The notes below the pieces were generated by a model that did no database searches, was not told where the DNA came from, and worked only from the letters and a program-made list of their open reading frames with translations. A program made the translations under genes and the position numbers. Below, piece by piece: positions 17,415 to 27,660 of a stretch of 64,000 nt of DNA (its first letter is position 1; every line of letters starts with the position of its first letter). Origin of the DNA: a bacterium A37T11 (GTDB taxonomy: Bacteria; Bacteroidota; Bacteroidia; Sphingobacteriales; Sphingobacteriaceae); assembly GCA_900109895.1 (NCBI GenBank), contig FOBR01000009.1:62001-126000 (forward strand). The letters are read 5' to 3'.

Positions 17415-18371
17415 CTAATTCAATACCATGTGTTCTTTGGCAGCCAAATATCGTTCAGCTTCCAAGGCAGCCATACATCCAGAGCCAGCGGCCGTAATCG
17501 CTTGCCTAAAGATATGGTCTTGCACATCCCCGGCAGCAAATATACCTTCCCTGTTGGTTTGCGTACTTCCTGGTTTGGTAACCAAATACCCATTGATATC
17601 CATATCCAACCAATCTGTAAACAACTCAGTATTCGGCTTGTGACCAATAGCCACAAAGAATCCCATTACAGGGATGTCACTTTCCTCACCCGTCACGTTA
17701 TTCAACACTCTCAACGCATTCACCACTTGGCCATCGCCCAGTACTTCTTTAGCTTCTGTGTTGTAATGAATTTCAATGTTTGGCGTATTTAATACGCGGT
17801 GTACCATAGCTTTTGAAGCCCTGAACTCATCCCTGCGTACCAGCATGTGCACCTTGCGGCAAAGTTTAGCTAAATAAGTGGCTTCTTCAGCAGCCGTATC
17901 ACCAGCCCCCACAATCGCCACATCCTCACCCCTGTAAAAGAAACCATCACACACCGCACAGGCAGAAACTCCAAAACCATTGTATTTTTGTTCACTTTCT
18001 AACCCCAGCCATTTAGCCGTTGCACCCGTGGCAATAATCACCGTATCAGCCTTGATAACCGTCGTTTCATCAATGGTCACTTCATGCACCGGTCCTGAGA
18101 AATCGACCGAGGTTACATAACCAAACCGTACCTCCGTACCAAATTTTTCCGCCTGCTTTTGCAGGTCCTGCATCATTACCGGGCCGGTAATACCCTCTGG
18201 ATATCCTGGAAAATTATCCACCTCAGTTGTTTGGGTCAATTGGCCACCCGGCACAATGCCCGTATATAAAATAGGATGCATATCTGCCCTGGCAGCGTAA
18301 ATTGCAGCCGTATATCCAGCCGGACCAGAGCCGATGATCAGACACTTTACATGCTCTGCTAATTGCGACAT
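17415..18371 (-). CDS. trxB: Thioredoxin-disulfide reductase
   Basis: A 318-residue low-molecular-weight flavoenzyme that passes electrons from NADPH to thioredoxin. The FAD-binding GSGPAGYTAAIYAA (14-27), redox-active CAVCDG (C138, C141), NADPH-binding VGAGDTAAEEA (154-164) and C-terminal GIFAAGDVQD are intact. Length is typical. It is 68 bp downstream of the carboxylase locus on the same strand but has its own promoter-like element and its own terminator, so it is probably a single-gene unit. Confidence 0.96.
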   Translation of the reverse strand: MSQLAEHVKCLIIGSGPAGYTAAIYAARADMHPILYTGIVPGGQLTQTTEVDNFPGYPEGITGPVMMQDLQKQAEKFGTEVRFGYVTSVDFSGPVHEVTIDETTVIKADTVIIATGATAKWLGLESEQKYNGFGVSACAVCDGFFYRGEDVAIVGAGDTAAEEATYLAKLCRKVHMLVRRDEFRASKAMVHRVLNTPNIEIHYNTEAKEVLGDGQVVNALRVLNNVTGEESDIPVMGFFVAIGHKPNTELFTDWLDMDINGYLVTKPGSTQTNREGIFAAGDVQDHIFRQAITAAGSGCMAALEAERYLAAKEHMVLN

Positions 18372-18392
18372 ATTATATTTGATTTAATGATA

Positions 18393-18400
18393 CAAAAATA
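18393..18400 (-). promoter_or_regulatory. -7 element of trxB
   Basis: On the minus strand this reads TATTTTTG, an exact TAnnTTTG match, 21 bp upstream of the trxB ATG. The -33 side lies in AT-rich sequence without a clear TTTG. Confidence 0.45.
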
Positions 18401-18439
18401 CGATATTTAACCCTTAGCCAAGAACTGTTCCAAAATTCT

Positions 18440-20066
18440 TTACGTTTGGATTATACCCAGATTGAATGCCTTTTGAATAGACGCCTGATTAGCTGCCTCA
18501 ATGCCCATTGAAATCACCTTCCGGGTATCCAGTGGATCGATAATTCCGTCCACCCAAAGGCGTGCAGCAGCATAATAGGGCGTTGTTTGTTCGTTGTAGC
18601 GTTCTGTAATCAATTTTAGCAATTCGTTTTCTTTCTCCTTGTTGGGCAATTCTCTCTTTGATTTTAATGCGGCAGTCTGTATTTGCATCAGCGTATTTGC
18701 TGCCTGTGCCCCTCCCATTACTGCCATCCTGGCAGTTGGCCAGGCAAAAATGAGCCGCGGGTCATAGGCCTTACCACACATGGCATAATTGCCGGCACCG
18801 TATGAATTGCCAATTACGATCGTGAATTTAGGCACTACTGAATTGGCCACGGCATTCACCATCTTCGCCCCATCTTTTATAATACCACCATGCTCCGATC
18901 GGCTGCCTACCATAAAGCCCGTAACGTCTTGTAAAAAAACCAGTGGGATTTTTTTGGTTACAGTTCATAATAAAGCGTGTAGCCTTATCTGCTGAATCAG
19001 AATAGATTACGCCACCCAACTGCATCTCCCCCTTTTTGCTTTTAACAACCTTTCTTTGATTGGCTACTATCCCTACTGCCCAGCCATCCACCCGGCCCAA
19101 ACCACAAATTATGCTCTGTCCATAACCCGCCTTATATTCTTCCAAGCTGGAGCCATCCAACAGGCGGTTTATAATTTCCCTCATCTCATAAGGTTTTTCG
19201 CGTGAAAAGGGCAACAAGCCATATATTTCTTTTTCTTCTAGTGTCGGTACAGATGGTTTAATCCGATCAAAACCAGCATCCTGTGGTTTTCCCAGCATGG
19301 CCATGATCTTACGGATAGCATCCAGGCAGCTTTTATCGTCCGGAAACTTATAATCAGTTACGCCGGATATTTCTGAATGCGTTGTAGCACCTCCCAATAT
19401 TTCGTTGTCTACATCCTCACCGATGGCTGATTTCACCAAATAAGAACCAGCAAGGAATACCGAGCCGGTGCCTTCCACAATCATAGCCTCATCACTCATA
19501 ATGGGCAAATACGCTCCCCCGGCCACACAAGCACCCATAATAGCAGCAATTTGAACAATACCCTCACTGCTCATGCGGGCATTATTTCTGAAAATACGGC
19601 AAAAATGTTCTTTGTCTGGGAAAATTTCATCCTGCATTGGCAAATAAACCCCTGCTGAATCGACCAGGTAAATAACTGGAAGTCGGTTTTTAATCGCGAT
19701 CTCCTGAGCCCTTAAATTCTTTTTAACGGTCATCGGAAACCACGCGCCAGCCTTCACCGTCGCATCGTTCGCCACCACCATGCATTGCCTGCCAGAAACA
19801 TAACCAATTCCGGTCACTACTCCCGCAGAAGGGCATCCCCCCTGGTCCAGATACATGCCTTCGGCAGCTAATGCCCCAATCTCAAGCCATGGCCTGCCTT
19901 TATCCAGCAGGTAATCAATCCGCTCACGCGCCAGCATTTTCCCTTTCTCCTTTTGTTTGATAGCAGCTTTTTGGCCTCCGCCTGCATATACCTGCTGAAG
20001 GCGGTTTTTTAGAAAATTGAGTTGCTCTTTATTCAGGTCCTCGTTTTGGTTAAATTGGATATCCAT
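18440..20066 (-). pseudogene. Acyl-CoA carboxylase beta (carboxyltransferase) subunit, interrupted by a one-base frameshift
   Basis: Biotin-dependent carboxyltransferase subunit of the propionyl/methylcrotonyl-CoA carboxylase type. The upstream frame runs from 20066 and is in register up to NCNQK; it then degenerates. The downstream frame resumes at IPLVFLQDVTGFMVGSRSEHGG and runs to 18440. The switch maps to a run of seven T on the plus strand (18949-18955, A7 in the mRNA). Removing one base restores a continuous protein of about 541 residues, the normal family length, with GG-rich CoA-binding segments (GACVAGGAYLP; GNSYGAGNYAMCGKAYDPR) in both halves. Either a sequencing or assembly error, a recent loss-of-function mutation, or slippage-dependent expression. 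No alpha or biotin-carrier subunit is adjacent. Confidence 0.85.
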
Positions 20067-20114
20067 GGGTCACAAGGTAGCAACAATTTTCCAAAACAAA
20101 AAACCGGAAAATGC

Positions 20115-20849
20115 TTACAGCTTACTGGCAGATTCCAACTCGGTGATGAAATGCAAAAATAATTCAATTGCTTGCCTTTTCTTATCCGTAAGGTGATAAT
20201 CAAGGTTTACCATCAGGTATTTTTCCAGGTCGAAACCCGCAATGGTTGGCAACGTGCGCAATAATTCAGCGCGGTGGGCAATGCCATATGCCAAGGCCTT
20301 ATTAAAGGCCCCCATAAAGTCAGGCGGAAGATCGCGGTTAGCCGTCCAGGTTGCAAACGCAAAGGGCAGGCCGGTAAAATCTATCCAACAGGAGGCCAGA
20401 TCATAGACATATGGGTATAGCCCAGTTTTGCCAAAGGTTCGGTCACCAATTTCCACAAAAGCATCTGCCTGGCCATCAAGCACCAACGCCACCTCTCTGT
20501 TCCAAAAATTGTGAAGCAATACCTTGGCCAGGTTATTAGAAGTTCGTGATTGTTTATCCAACCGTAAACTATTGATGGTATGAATAGGTTTTTGACTAAA
20601 TATAAATACTGAATTCACCGGACCTTCTGCTCCGATGCAAAAATCGGTAATGATACGGGCATCCGGTATAAAAGGAATGGCAGCAACCGGCACAATGCCT
20701 ACGTCTGCACGCCTGTCAATTAGTTTTTGGGCACATTCGCTAGGCACGTCCAAGCTAAGGTTAATATCAAGGGGGATGCCAGCATGGTGTAACCCATAAA
20801 TAAATGGTTTCGTATTGGTGTATGAAACCGCTGAAATGTTAATTTGCAT
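20115..20849 (-). CDS. mqnA: Chorismate dehydratase MqnA (futalosine menaquinone pathway)
   Basis: A 244-residue periplasmic-binding-protein-fold enzyme that dehydrates chorismate to 3-enolpyruvyl-benzoate. The N-terminus (INISAVSYTNTKPFIYGLHH) and the segments DVGIVPVAAIPF, GAEGPVNSVFIFSQKPI and LPFAFATWTANRDLP match the MqnA/MqnD family, with the S-Y-N/T-PF start favouring MqnA. No signal peptide. The gene is 5 bp downstream of the phosphatase gene and 18 bp further upstream is mqnE, so the three form an operon. Confidence 0.88.
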   Translation of the reverse strand: MQINISAVSYTNTKPFIYGLHHAGIPLDINLSLDVPSECAQKLIDRRADVGIVPVAAIPFIPDARIITDFCIGAEGPVNSVFIFSQKPIHTINSLRLDKQSRTSNNLAKVLLHNFWNREVALVLDGQADAFVEIGDRTFGKTGLYPYVYDLASCWIDFTGLPFAFATWTANRDLPPDFMGAFNKALAYGIAHRAELLRTLPTIAGFDLEKYLMVNLDYHLTDKKRQAIELFLHFITELESASKL

Positions 20850-20854
20850 GTTAC

Positions 20855-21487
20855 TTATTTAACCGTCAGGTCGCTGTCTTTCAAATGGTCTAAGTTATAA
20901 AAATCGATAATGTTAAAAGCACCTTTGGAGTAATGTACCTTATACAGTGAAGTATTGGCATGTGGAAAATCATCCATTTCACGTAGAGGTTTACCTGAAA
21001 GCCAGCATAATAAAATACGCATGGCCCTGCCATGCATACAAACTAAAACCACTTTATCATCTTCTTTGGACAAAATAGTATTGATCGCTTGGTTTTGACG
21101 CTCAACTACTTGCAAAGGCGTTTCACCTCCCTCCACACTCACATTTAATTGACCTTGTGCCCAGGCCGAAGTAACGGCGCTGAAACCTTCCAGAAGGCCA
21201 GCCGATTGTTCCAAACCTTCGTAGTTGCCCCACCCTATTTCGTCTAGGCCCTGTAACTGCGTCCATGGTACACCCGCCTCAATAAAACTTGCCACCGTTT
21301 GGTGAGTTCTTAGCAGCGTTGAGGTATATACCCTGTCAAAAGGGACATCTTTATAGTACCTGTAAAAAGCGGCAGCTTGTTTTAACCCAGTTTCATTCAG
21401 AGGTGAATTTACCCCCCGTCCTTGTACTATACCTCGTTTGTTGAGGTCTGTTTCACCATGCCTGATGATGTAAAGCGTTTTATTCAA
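20855..21487 (-). CDS. Histidine phosphatase (phosphoglycerate-mutase-like) within the menaquinone operon
   Basis: A 210-residue histidine-phosphatase-superfamily enzyme. The RHG motif (R9-H10-G11 in YIIRHGETDLN), the second arginine region (STLLRTHQTVASF), the catalytic EIGWGNYEGL and the second histidine CMHGRAMR are intact. It resembles broad-specificity phosphatases of the CobC/PhoE type more than metabolic phosphoglycerate mutases. It sits between mqnE (18 bp) and mqnA (5 bp), so it is co-transcribed with menaquinone genes. Whether it acts in that pathway is unknown; the futalosine route has no assigned phosphatase step that I know of. Confidence 0.88.
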   Translation of the reverse strand: MNKTLYIIRHGETDLNKRGIVQGRGVNSPLNETGLKQAAAFYRYYKDVPFDRVYTSTLLRTHQTVASFIEAGVPWTQLQGLDEIGWGNYEGLEQSAGLLEGFSAVTSAWAQGQLNVSVEGGETPLQVVERQNQAINTILSKEDDKVVLVCMHGRAMRILLCWLSGKPLREMDDFPHANTSLYKVHYSKGAFNIIDFYNLDHLKDSDLTVK

Positions 21488-21505
21488 TGGTTTTATTTTG
21501 CTGAG

Positions 21506-22702
21506 TTATTGATTGAGAACAGGTAGCTGATAATAGATCTGTTTTTTTTCGTCTGTAAACTCCACTTCCTTAAAATCTGTAATCACATGATATAAAGTAT
21601 CTCTTTCTACTGGATGCCTCCCTACCGCTTTGATCAATTCAACCAACTGTTGCGTAGTCATGCCTGGGTTCTTTTCCTCCGCACCGGCCATTGAATAGAT
21701 CTTCGTGGTATCATCCAGCGTCCCATCAATATCGTCCACCCCAAACCCAAGCGACAGCTGGGCCGTATCACGGCTAATCATGGCCCAATAGGCCTTGATG
21801 TGTGGAAAATTATCCAGATAAATTCGGCTAATGGCATAATTTCGCAGATCCTCCACCACGGAAGATTCAGGAACATGAGACATCTGGTTATCCTGATTCC
21901 TGAATTTTAATGGAATAAATGTCTGGAAACCCCCAGTCTTATCCTGCAGCTGCCGTAAACGTTCCATATGGTCAACCCGGTGCCAAAATTTTTCTATATG
22001 GCCATATAGCATCGTCGCGTTTGAATGCATACCCAGTTTATGCCATTCTTCGTGAATTTGCAGCCATTGCTCCGCATTGCATTTATCCTTGGCGATCTGT
22101 TCGCGTATCTCCGGATGAAAAATCTCGGCCCCGCCACCCGGCATAGACTCCAGGCCGGCTTCTTTCATCATCTGCATGCCCATCGCATAATCTACCTTCG
22201 CCTTTTTAAAGATATAATGGTATTCAACAGGTGTTAGTGCTTTTATATGCAGATTTGGACGATGCTGTTTGATCTTACTAAATAACTCCATATAAAAGGC
22301 CATATTATATTGCGGCAGTACGCCGCCTACAATATGCACTTCGGTTACCGGCTCCTGATCATATTTACTGACCGTATTCAGCATGTCATCCATGGTAGCT
22401 TCCCAGCCCTGGTCACGCTCTTTAATTAAACGTGAATAAGAACAAAATTTACAATCATATACGCACAGATTTGTGGGTTCAATGTGAAAATTTCGATTAA
22501 AATAGGTGACATTCCCGTGCTTCTTTTCTCGGATGTAATTGGCCAGTACACCCAGATAGCCTAACTCACCTTTTTCAAACAAAGTTACCCCTTCGGCAAA
22601 CGAAATTCGCTCACCCCTGCTTACCTTAACCGCAATCGACCGTAATTCCGGACCAAGCGTTTCGTCTGCAATCAACCACTTCAATTTATCGTCTGAACCC
22701 AT
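21506..22702 (-). CDS. mqnE: Aminofutalosine synthase MqnE (radical SAM)
   Basis: A 398-residue radical-SAM enzyme that couples 3-enolpyruvyl-benzoate to the adenosyl moiety to give aminofutalosine. The cluster motif CVYDCKFC (C80, C84, C87) is intact. EVHIVGGVLPQY, KALTPVEYHYIFKKA, SMPGGGAEIFHPEIREQI and FIPLKFRNQDNQM are characteristic of MqnE rather than MqnC. Length is normal. It is the first gene of the mqnE-phosphatase-mqnA operon and has a -7-like element 20 bp upstream of its ATG. Confidence 0.93.
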   Translation of the reverse strand: MGSDDKLKWLIADETLGPELRSIAVKVSRGERISFAEGVTLFEKGELGYLGVLANYIREKKHGNVTYFNRNFHIEPTNLCVYDCKFCSYSRLIKERDQGWEATMDDMLNTVSKYDQEPVTEVHIVGGVLPQYNMAFYMELFSKIKQHRPNLHIKALTPVEYHYIFKKAKVDYAMGMQMMKEAGLESMPGGGAEIFHPEIREQIAKDKCNAEQWLQIHEEWHKLGMHSNATMLYGHIEKFWHRVDHMERLRQLQDKTGGFQTFIPLKFRNQDNQMSHVPESSVVEDLRNYAISRIYLDNFPHIKAYWAMISRDTAQLSLGFGVDDIDGTLDDTTKIYSMAGAEEKNPGMTTQQLVELIKAVGRHPVERDTLYHVITDFKEVEFTDEKKQIYYQLPVLNQ

Positions 22703-22721
22703 AGCTCACTTTCTATGGATG

Positions 22722-22729
22722 CAAAAATA
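22722..22729 (-). promoter_or_regulatory. -7 element of the mqnE operon
   Basis: On the minus strand this reads TATTTTTG, an exact TAnnTTTG match. It would start transcription near 22718, about 16 bases before the mqnE ATG. Confidence 0.45.
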
Positions 22730-22809
22730 CAAAAACAAGTTTCAATCTCTTCACATAACTATGTCATCACAATGTATTGTTGAAGCCCATACAGGTTTAT
22801 CCATCTTTT

Positions 22810-22841
22810 TTTGGATTATTAAAAGAAGCGCATTACCTTTG
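22810..22841 (+). promoter_or_regulatory. Consensus Bacteroidota promoter of the metY-hom operon
   Basis: TTTG (22810-22813), a 20-bp spacer and TACCTTTG (22834-22841) match TTTG-N19/20-TAnnTTTG exactly. Transcription would start near 22845, leaving a leader of about 165 bases that contains the SAM-I riboswitch. Confidence 0.75.
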
Positions 22842-22881
22842 TCCTATCAACGGAAGGTTGAATTGATCAATTCCTATATAA

Positions 22882-24324
<1,443 letters not shown>

Positions 24325-24380
24325 ACCGTGAGGCTGCATAGCATCTCCTCAATTTATACCCTTACGTATTTAACAAAAAT

Positions 24381-25562
24381 ATGAGCAAAAAATTAACCTT
24401 GGGACTATTTGGATTCGGAGTAGTTGGCCAGGGCCTATATGATATCATCAAAACAAAAGAACTTAACCTTTCCATTAAAAAATTTGTCATTAAGCATGCA
24501 GAAAAGAAGCGTAGCCTTCCGTCCGAGCTTTTCACGACAAACGCCGGAGCAATTTTGAACGATCCGGAAATAAATACGGTAGTTGAGCTCATTGACGATG
24601 CCGAGGCTGCTTTTCAGGTAGTCTCCACTGCCCTGAAAAGCGGAAAAAACGTTGTTTCGGCTAACAAAAAAATGATTGCTTACCACTTAAAGGAATTGGT
24701 GAATATTCAGCAAGAATATGGTACCAGCCTGCTTTATGAGGGTTCTGTATGCGGCAGTATCCCCATCATCCGCAACCTGGAGGAATATTATGACAATGAG
24801 CTGCTGCATTCTGTTACGGGCATCTTTAACGGATCATCCAATTATATCCTGTCAAAGATTTTTAATGAAGACATGAGTTATGATAAAGCCTTAAGGCAGG
24901 CACAGGACCTTGGATTTGCCGAAACAGACCCAACCCTGGATGTCGGAGGCTTTGATCCGAAATTCAAATTAACCATCGTAGCCTCGCATGCTTATGGTCT
25001 TTACCTCAATCCTGATGAAATTTTGAATATCGGGATTACCCATCTGGCAAATCCGGATATACATTACGCCCGCGAAAAGAACCTTAAGATCAAACTGGTT
25101 CCAACCGCACGGGAGATTAATGATCGACAGGTTATTTTATATGTTCTGCCAAAACTGATAAAACCCTCAAACATTTTATATGGCGTCGAAAATGAGAACA
25201 ACGGCGTATTGGTGAAGGCAGCCTTTGCCGATGAACAATTTTTCTATGGGAAAGGTGCAGGGGGGCATCCTACAGGCTCTGCCGTACTTTCGGACATTAC
25301 TGCCTTGCGCTATGACTACCGTTATGAATATAAGAAACACTTGGGCGCTGCCAACCTTTCGTATAGTGATGATTGGGAGATAACCGTATATTTGCGCTAC
25401 GAGGACGAAAGCCTGATTGAAAAACTGGGATTTATTGAACTGTTAGAACGGCATTATGCACTCGATTTCAAATACGTAATCGGCCGGATTAATTTATCTA
25501 AAATATGGCAGCATCGGGATCTTATAAATAGGGAAGGAAATTTTATTGCGGAATTTAGTTAA
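24381..25562 (+). CDS. hom: Homoserine dehydrogenase
   Basis: A 393-residue NAD(P)-dependent enzyme reducing aspartate semialdehyde to homoserine, the precursor of methionine and threonine. The N-terminal Rossmann motif LGLFGFGVVGQG, VSANKKMIAYH, YEGSVCGSIPIIRNLEEY, FNGSSNYILSKI and GFAETDPTLDVGG with DPKFKLTIVASHAYG are all present. GAGGHPTGSAVLSDI closes the catalytic domain. It lacks an aspartokinase fusion. The C-terminus is short, with only a possible small ACT-like remnant. Probably co-transcribed with metY, thus also under the SAM riboswitch. Confidence 0.93.
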   Translation: MSKKLTLGLFGFGVVGQGLYDIIKTKELNLSIKKFVIKHAEKKRSLPSELFTTNAGAILNDPEINTVVELIDDAEAAFQVVSTALKSGKNVVSANKKMIAYHLKELVNIQQEYGTSLLYEGSVCGSIPIIRNLEEYYDNELLHSVTGIFNGSSNYILSKIFNEDMSYDKALRQAQDLGFAETDPTLDVGGFDPKFKLTIVASHAYGLYLNPDEILNIGITHLANPDIHYAREKNLKIKLVPTAREINDRQVILYVLPKLIKPSNILYGVENENNGVLVKAAFADEQFFYGKGAGGHPTGSAVLSDITALRYDYRYEYKKHLGAANLSYSDDWEITVYLRYEDESLIEKLGFIELLERHYALDFKYVIGRINLSKIWQHRDLINREGNFIAEFS

Positions 25563-25567
25563 AAAAA

Positions 25568-25604
25568 TAAAGCCCGGCTGCATCGGGCGACGCGCCAGGC
25601 TTTA
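25568..25604 (+). terminator. Possible terminator of the metY-hom operon
   Basis: An outer stem TAAAGCC (25568-25574) with GGCTTTA (25598-25604) begins 6 bases after the hom stop. An alternative inner stem GCCCG/CGGGC (25572-25576, 25584-25588) competes with it. The trailing sequence has only TTTAAATAAT, so efficiency is uncertain. Confidence 0.5.
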
Positions 25605-25769
25605 AATAATCAACCTAAACCTATTTAACAATTTGCAAAACCTGTGCCAAAAGGTTAATATAAATTAAAATGGTTAGGATAGCTTATATTCCGATTTGAT
25701 TATATACTTAAGTATACGTTTCACTGTCTGCATTACCAGACAAGTTGATGAAATTTTTAGACACGCGCC

Positions 25770-26717
25770 TTATTTTTCTACCGCTTGATGGGCTAGTTGT
25801 ACCAACATATCATGGGTCATCGCAGCCAGATCATATTTGGGCTTCCAATTCCAATCTTTCAGAGCCTGGCTGTCATCAATACTTTGTGGCCACGATTCAG
25901 CAATCTGCTGGCGAAAATCAGGAGCAAAGGTTACGGTAAATTCAGGCATTTCCTTTTTTATTGCGGAGGCAACTTCCTTCGGTGTAAAACTTAAGCCAGC
26001 AATATTGTATGAAGTTCGGATACGTAGCCTTTCAGCATCAGCCTCCATCAATTCCAGGGTAGCTCGTAAAGCATCCGGTATATAGATCATTGGCAACATC
26101 GTATCTTCCGATAAAAAGCACGTGTAAGGTTCTCCAGATACCGCCTTGTGAAAAATCTCTACAGCATAGTCTGTGGTTCCGCCACCTGGCATGGATTGGT
26201 AACTTATAACACCCGGATATCGCAGCGAGCGCACATCCAATCCGTAGCGAAGATAATAGTAATTGGCCCAGTTTTCAGTGGCAACTTTACTAATACCATA
26301 CACAGTGGACGGGTCCAGATAACTGTGTTGCGGGGTGTGTTGCTTTAAAGCACTTTGTCCGAATACCGCAATCGAACTCGGTACAAATATTTTATCAAGG
26401 CAAAAAACTCTTCCGGCTTCCAAAACATTCAAAAGTGTTTGCATATTCAGGTCCCAGGAAACAAGCGGATTCTTTTCAGCTGTGGCTGAAAGGATAGCTG
26501 CTAAATGGTAAATTTGAGTGATTTTGTGTTTAGTAATGATATGGGCCAAATCACTTGGCTTAGTGGCATCCAGGAGTTCAAAAATGCTGATTTCTGTTTG
26601 CGGCCTCCTAATATCGGTACCAATTACTTCCTCATCTCCGTAAACCTGTTGCAACAGGGGTAATAAAGCTGTGCCTATCTGGCCATTTGCCCCGATAATT
26701 AAAATTTTTTCGTTCAT
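25770..26717 (-). CDS. Short-chain-type L-threonine 3-dehydrogenase (NAD-dependent epimerase family)
   Basis: A 315-residue extended short-chain dehydrogenase. The NAD-binding GANGQIG (9-15), the serine region VPSSIAVFG, the catalytic YGISK pair and the SLRYPGVIS segment are intact. The N-terminal half, the HTPQHSYLDPSTVYGISK stretch and SMPGGGTTDYAVEIFH match the SDR-type threonine dehydrogenases known from Flavobacteria and psychrophiles, which make 2-amino-3-ketobutyrate. The usual partner glycine C-acetyltransferase (kbl) is not adjacent. The Lrp/AsnC-family gene lies divergently 207 bp away and may control it. Confidence 0.85.
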   Translation of the reverse strand: MNEKILIIGANGQIGTALLPLLQQVYGDEEVIGTDIRRPQTEISIFELLDATKPSDLAHIITKHKITQIYHLAAILSATAEKNPLVSWDLNMQTLLNVLEAGRVFCLDKIFVPSSIAVFGQSALKQHTPQHSYLDPSTVYGISKVATENWANYYYLRYGLDVRSLRYPGVISYQSMPGGGTTDYAVEIFHKAVSGEPYTCFLSEDTMLPMIYIPDALRATLELMEADAERLRIRTSYNIAGLSFTPKEVASAIKKEMPEFTVTFAPDFRQQIAESWPQSIDDSQALKDWNWKPKYDLAAMTHDMLVQLAHQAVEK

Positions 26718-26924
26718 AAATAAATATTACTTTTAAGCCCTGTTATTACTATCGGGGAAAATCCAATTTATATTTTATAAAAATACTGGCCAAATTTAGT
26801 GATTGCCGAAATTAAATTAATAGAATTTCAATAAATTAAGAAAAATTATTGTTTAATAAATTTATTTCAGTTAATTTTACCTTTATTAAATTTATTATGA
26901 TATACAAATAGTAAAATTTACCGC

Positions 26925-27386
26925 ATGCAACATTTAGATGAAATTGATAAAAACCTGCTTCGCAAATTGCAGGTGAATGCAAAAGCAACTACAAAAGAGC
27001 TGGCTGCAGAACTAGGCCTTACTATTTCACCGGTCTATGAGCGTATTAAACGTCTCGAAAATCTGGGGTTTATAAAGCAATATGTCGCTATATTAGACAA
27101 GAAACGGCTAGAACGTAACATTACGGCTATCTGCCAGGTTTCTATGCGTTATCACAACGAAGCATTTATTGAAAAATTTGAGCAAGAGATACAGGGATTT
27201 GAGGAAGTGCAGGAATGTTACCATATGGCTGGCCAAGTTGATTTTCTCCTAAAGATCAATGTAAATAGCTTAGATGACTACCACGATTTTGTTAAATACA
27301 AATTGTCAAAAATAGACAACATTGGGGTGCTAAACAGTACGTTCGTACTTAAGGAAATAAAACAGAATTTTGCTTATTCCATTTAA
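26925..27386 (+). CDS. Lrp/AsnC-family transcriptional regulator
   Basis: A 153-residue regulator. The N-terminal helix-turn-helix covers about residues 5-55 (DEIDKNLLRKLQVNAKATTKEL, then LTISPVYERIKRLENLGFI). The C-terminal RAM ligand-binding domain contains VQECYHMAGQVDFLLKINVNSLDDYHDFV. Length is normal. It is divergent from the threonine dehydrogenase gene, a frequent arrangement for Lrp-family regulators of amino-acid catabolism. Threonine, glycine or leucine as effector is inferred, not shown. Confidence 0.93.
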   Translation: MQHLDEIDKNLLRKLQVNAKATTKELAAELGLTISPVYERIKRLENLGFIKQYVAILDKKRLERNITAICQVSMRYHNEAFIEKFEQEIQGFEEVQECYHMAGQVDFLLKINVNSLDDYHDFVKYKLSKIDNIGVLNSTFVLKEIKQNFAYSI

Positions 27387-27599
27387 GCAACGTATCCTTA
27401 TCTATCAAACAGTTATGAAGAACGGTTAAAAGGTAAATAGGGTCTGGCTCGTATACTTATTATGATTTTGTAGCAGCGATTGCTGGTTAAAAATGCAAAA
27501 TATCGTAATTTATTACCTTTTTAACAATAATTTTTTTATATTCAAGTTGTTTATTTATAGTATTTTATCAAAATACATTTAGATTATTTTGTGACAAAT

Positions 27600-27630
27600 T
27601 TTGGATATTTGTTTTATATTTATATTTTTG
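27600..27630 (+). promoter_or_regulatory. Consensus promoter of the histone-H1-like gene
   Basis: TTTG (27600-27603), a 19-bp spacer and TATTTTTG (27623-27630) match the Bacteroidota consensus exactly. Transcription would start near 27634, 27 bases before the ATG. The preceding 210 bp after the Lrp gene are very AT-rich with no gene. Confidence 0.7.
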
Positions 27631-27660
27631 ACGCTTTGAAAATCAAATAAATATTCTAAT

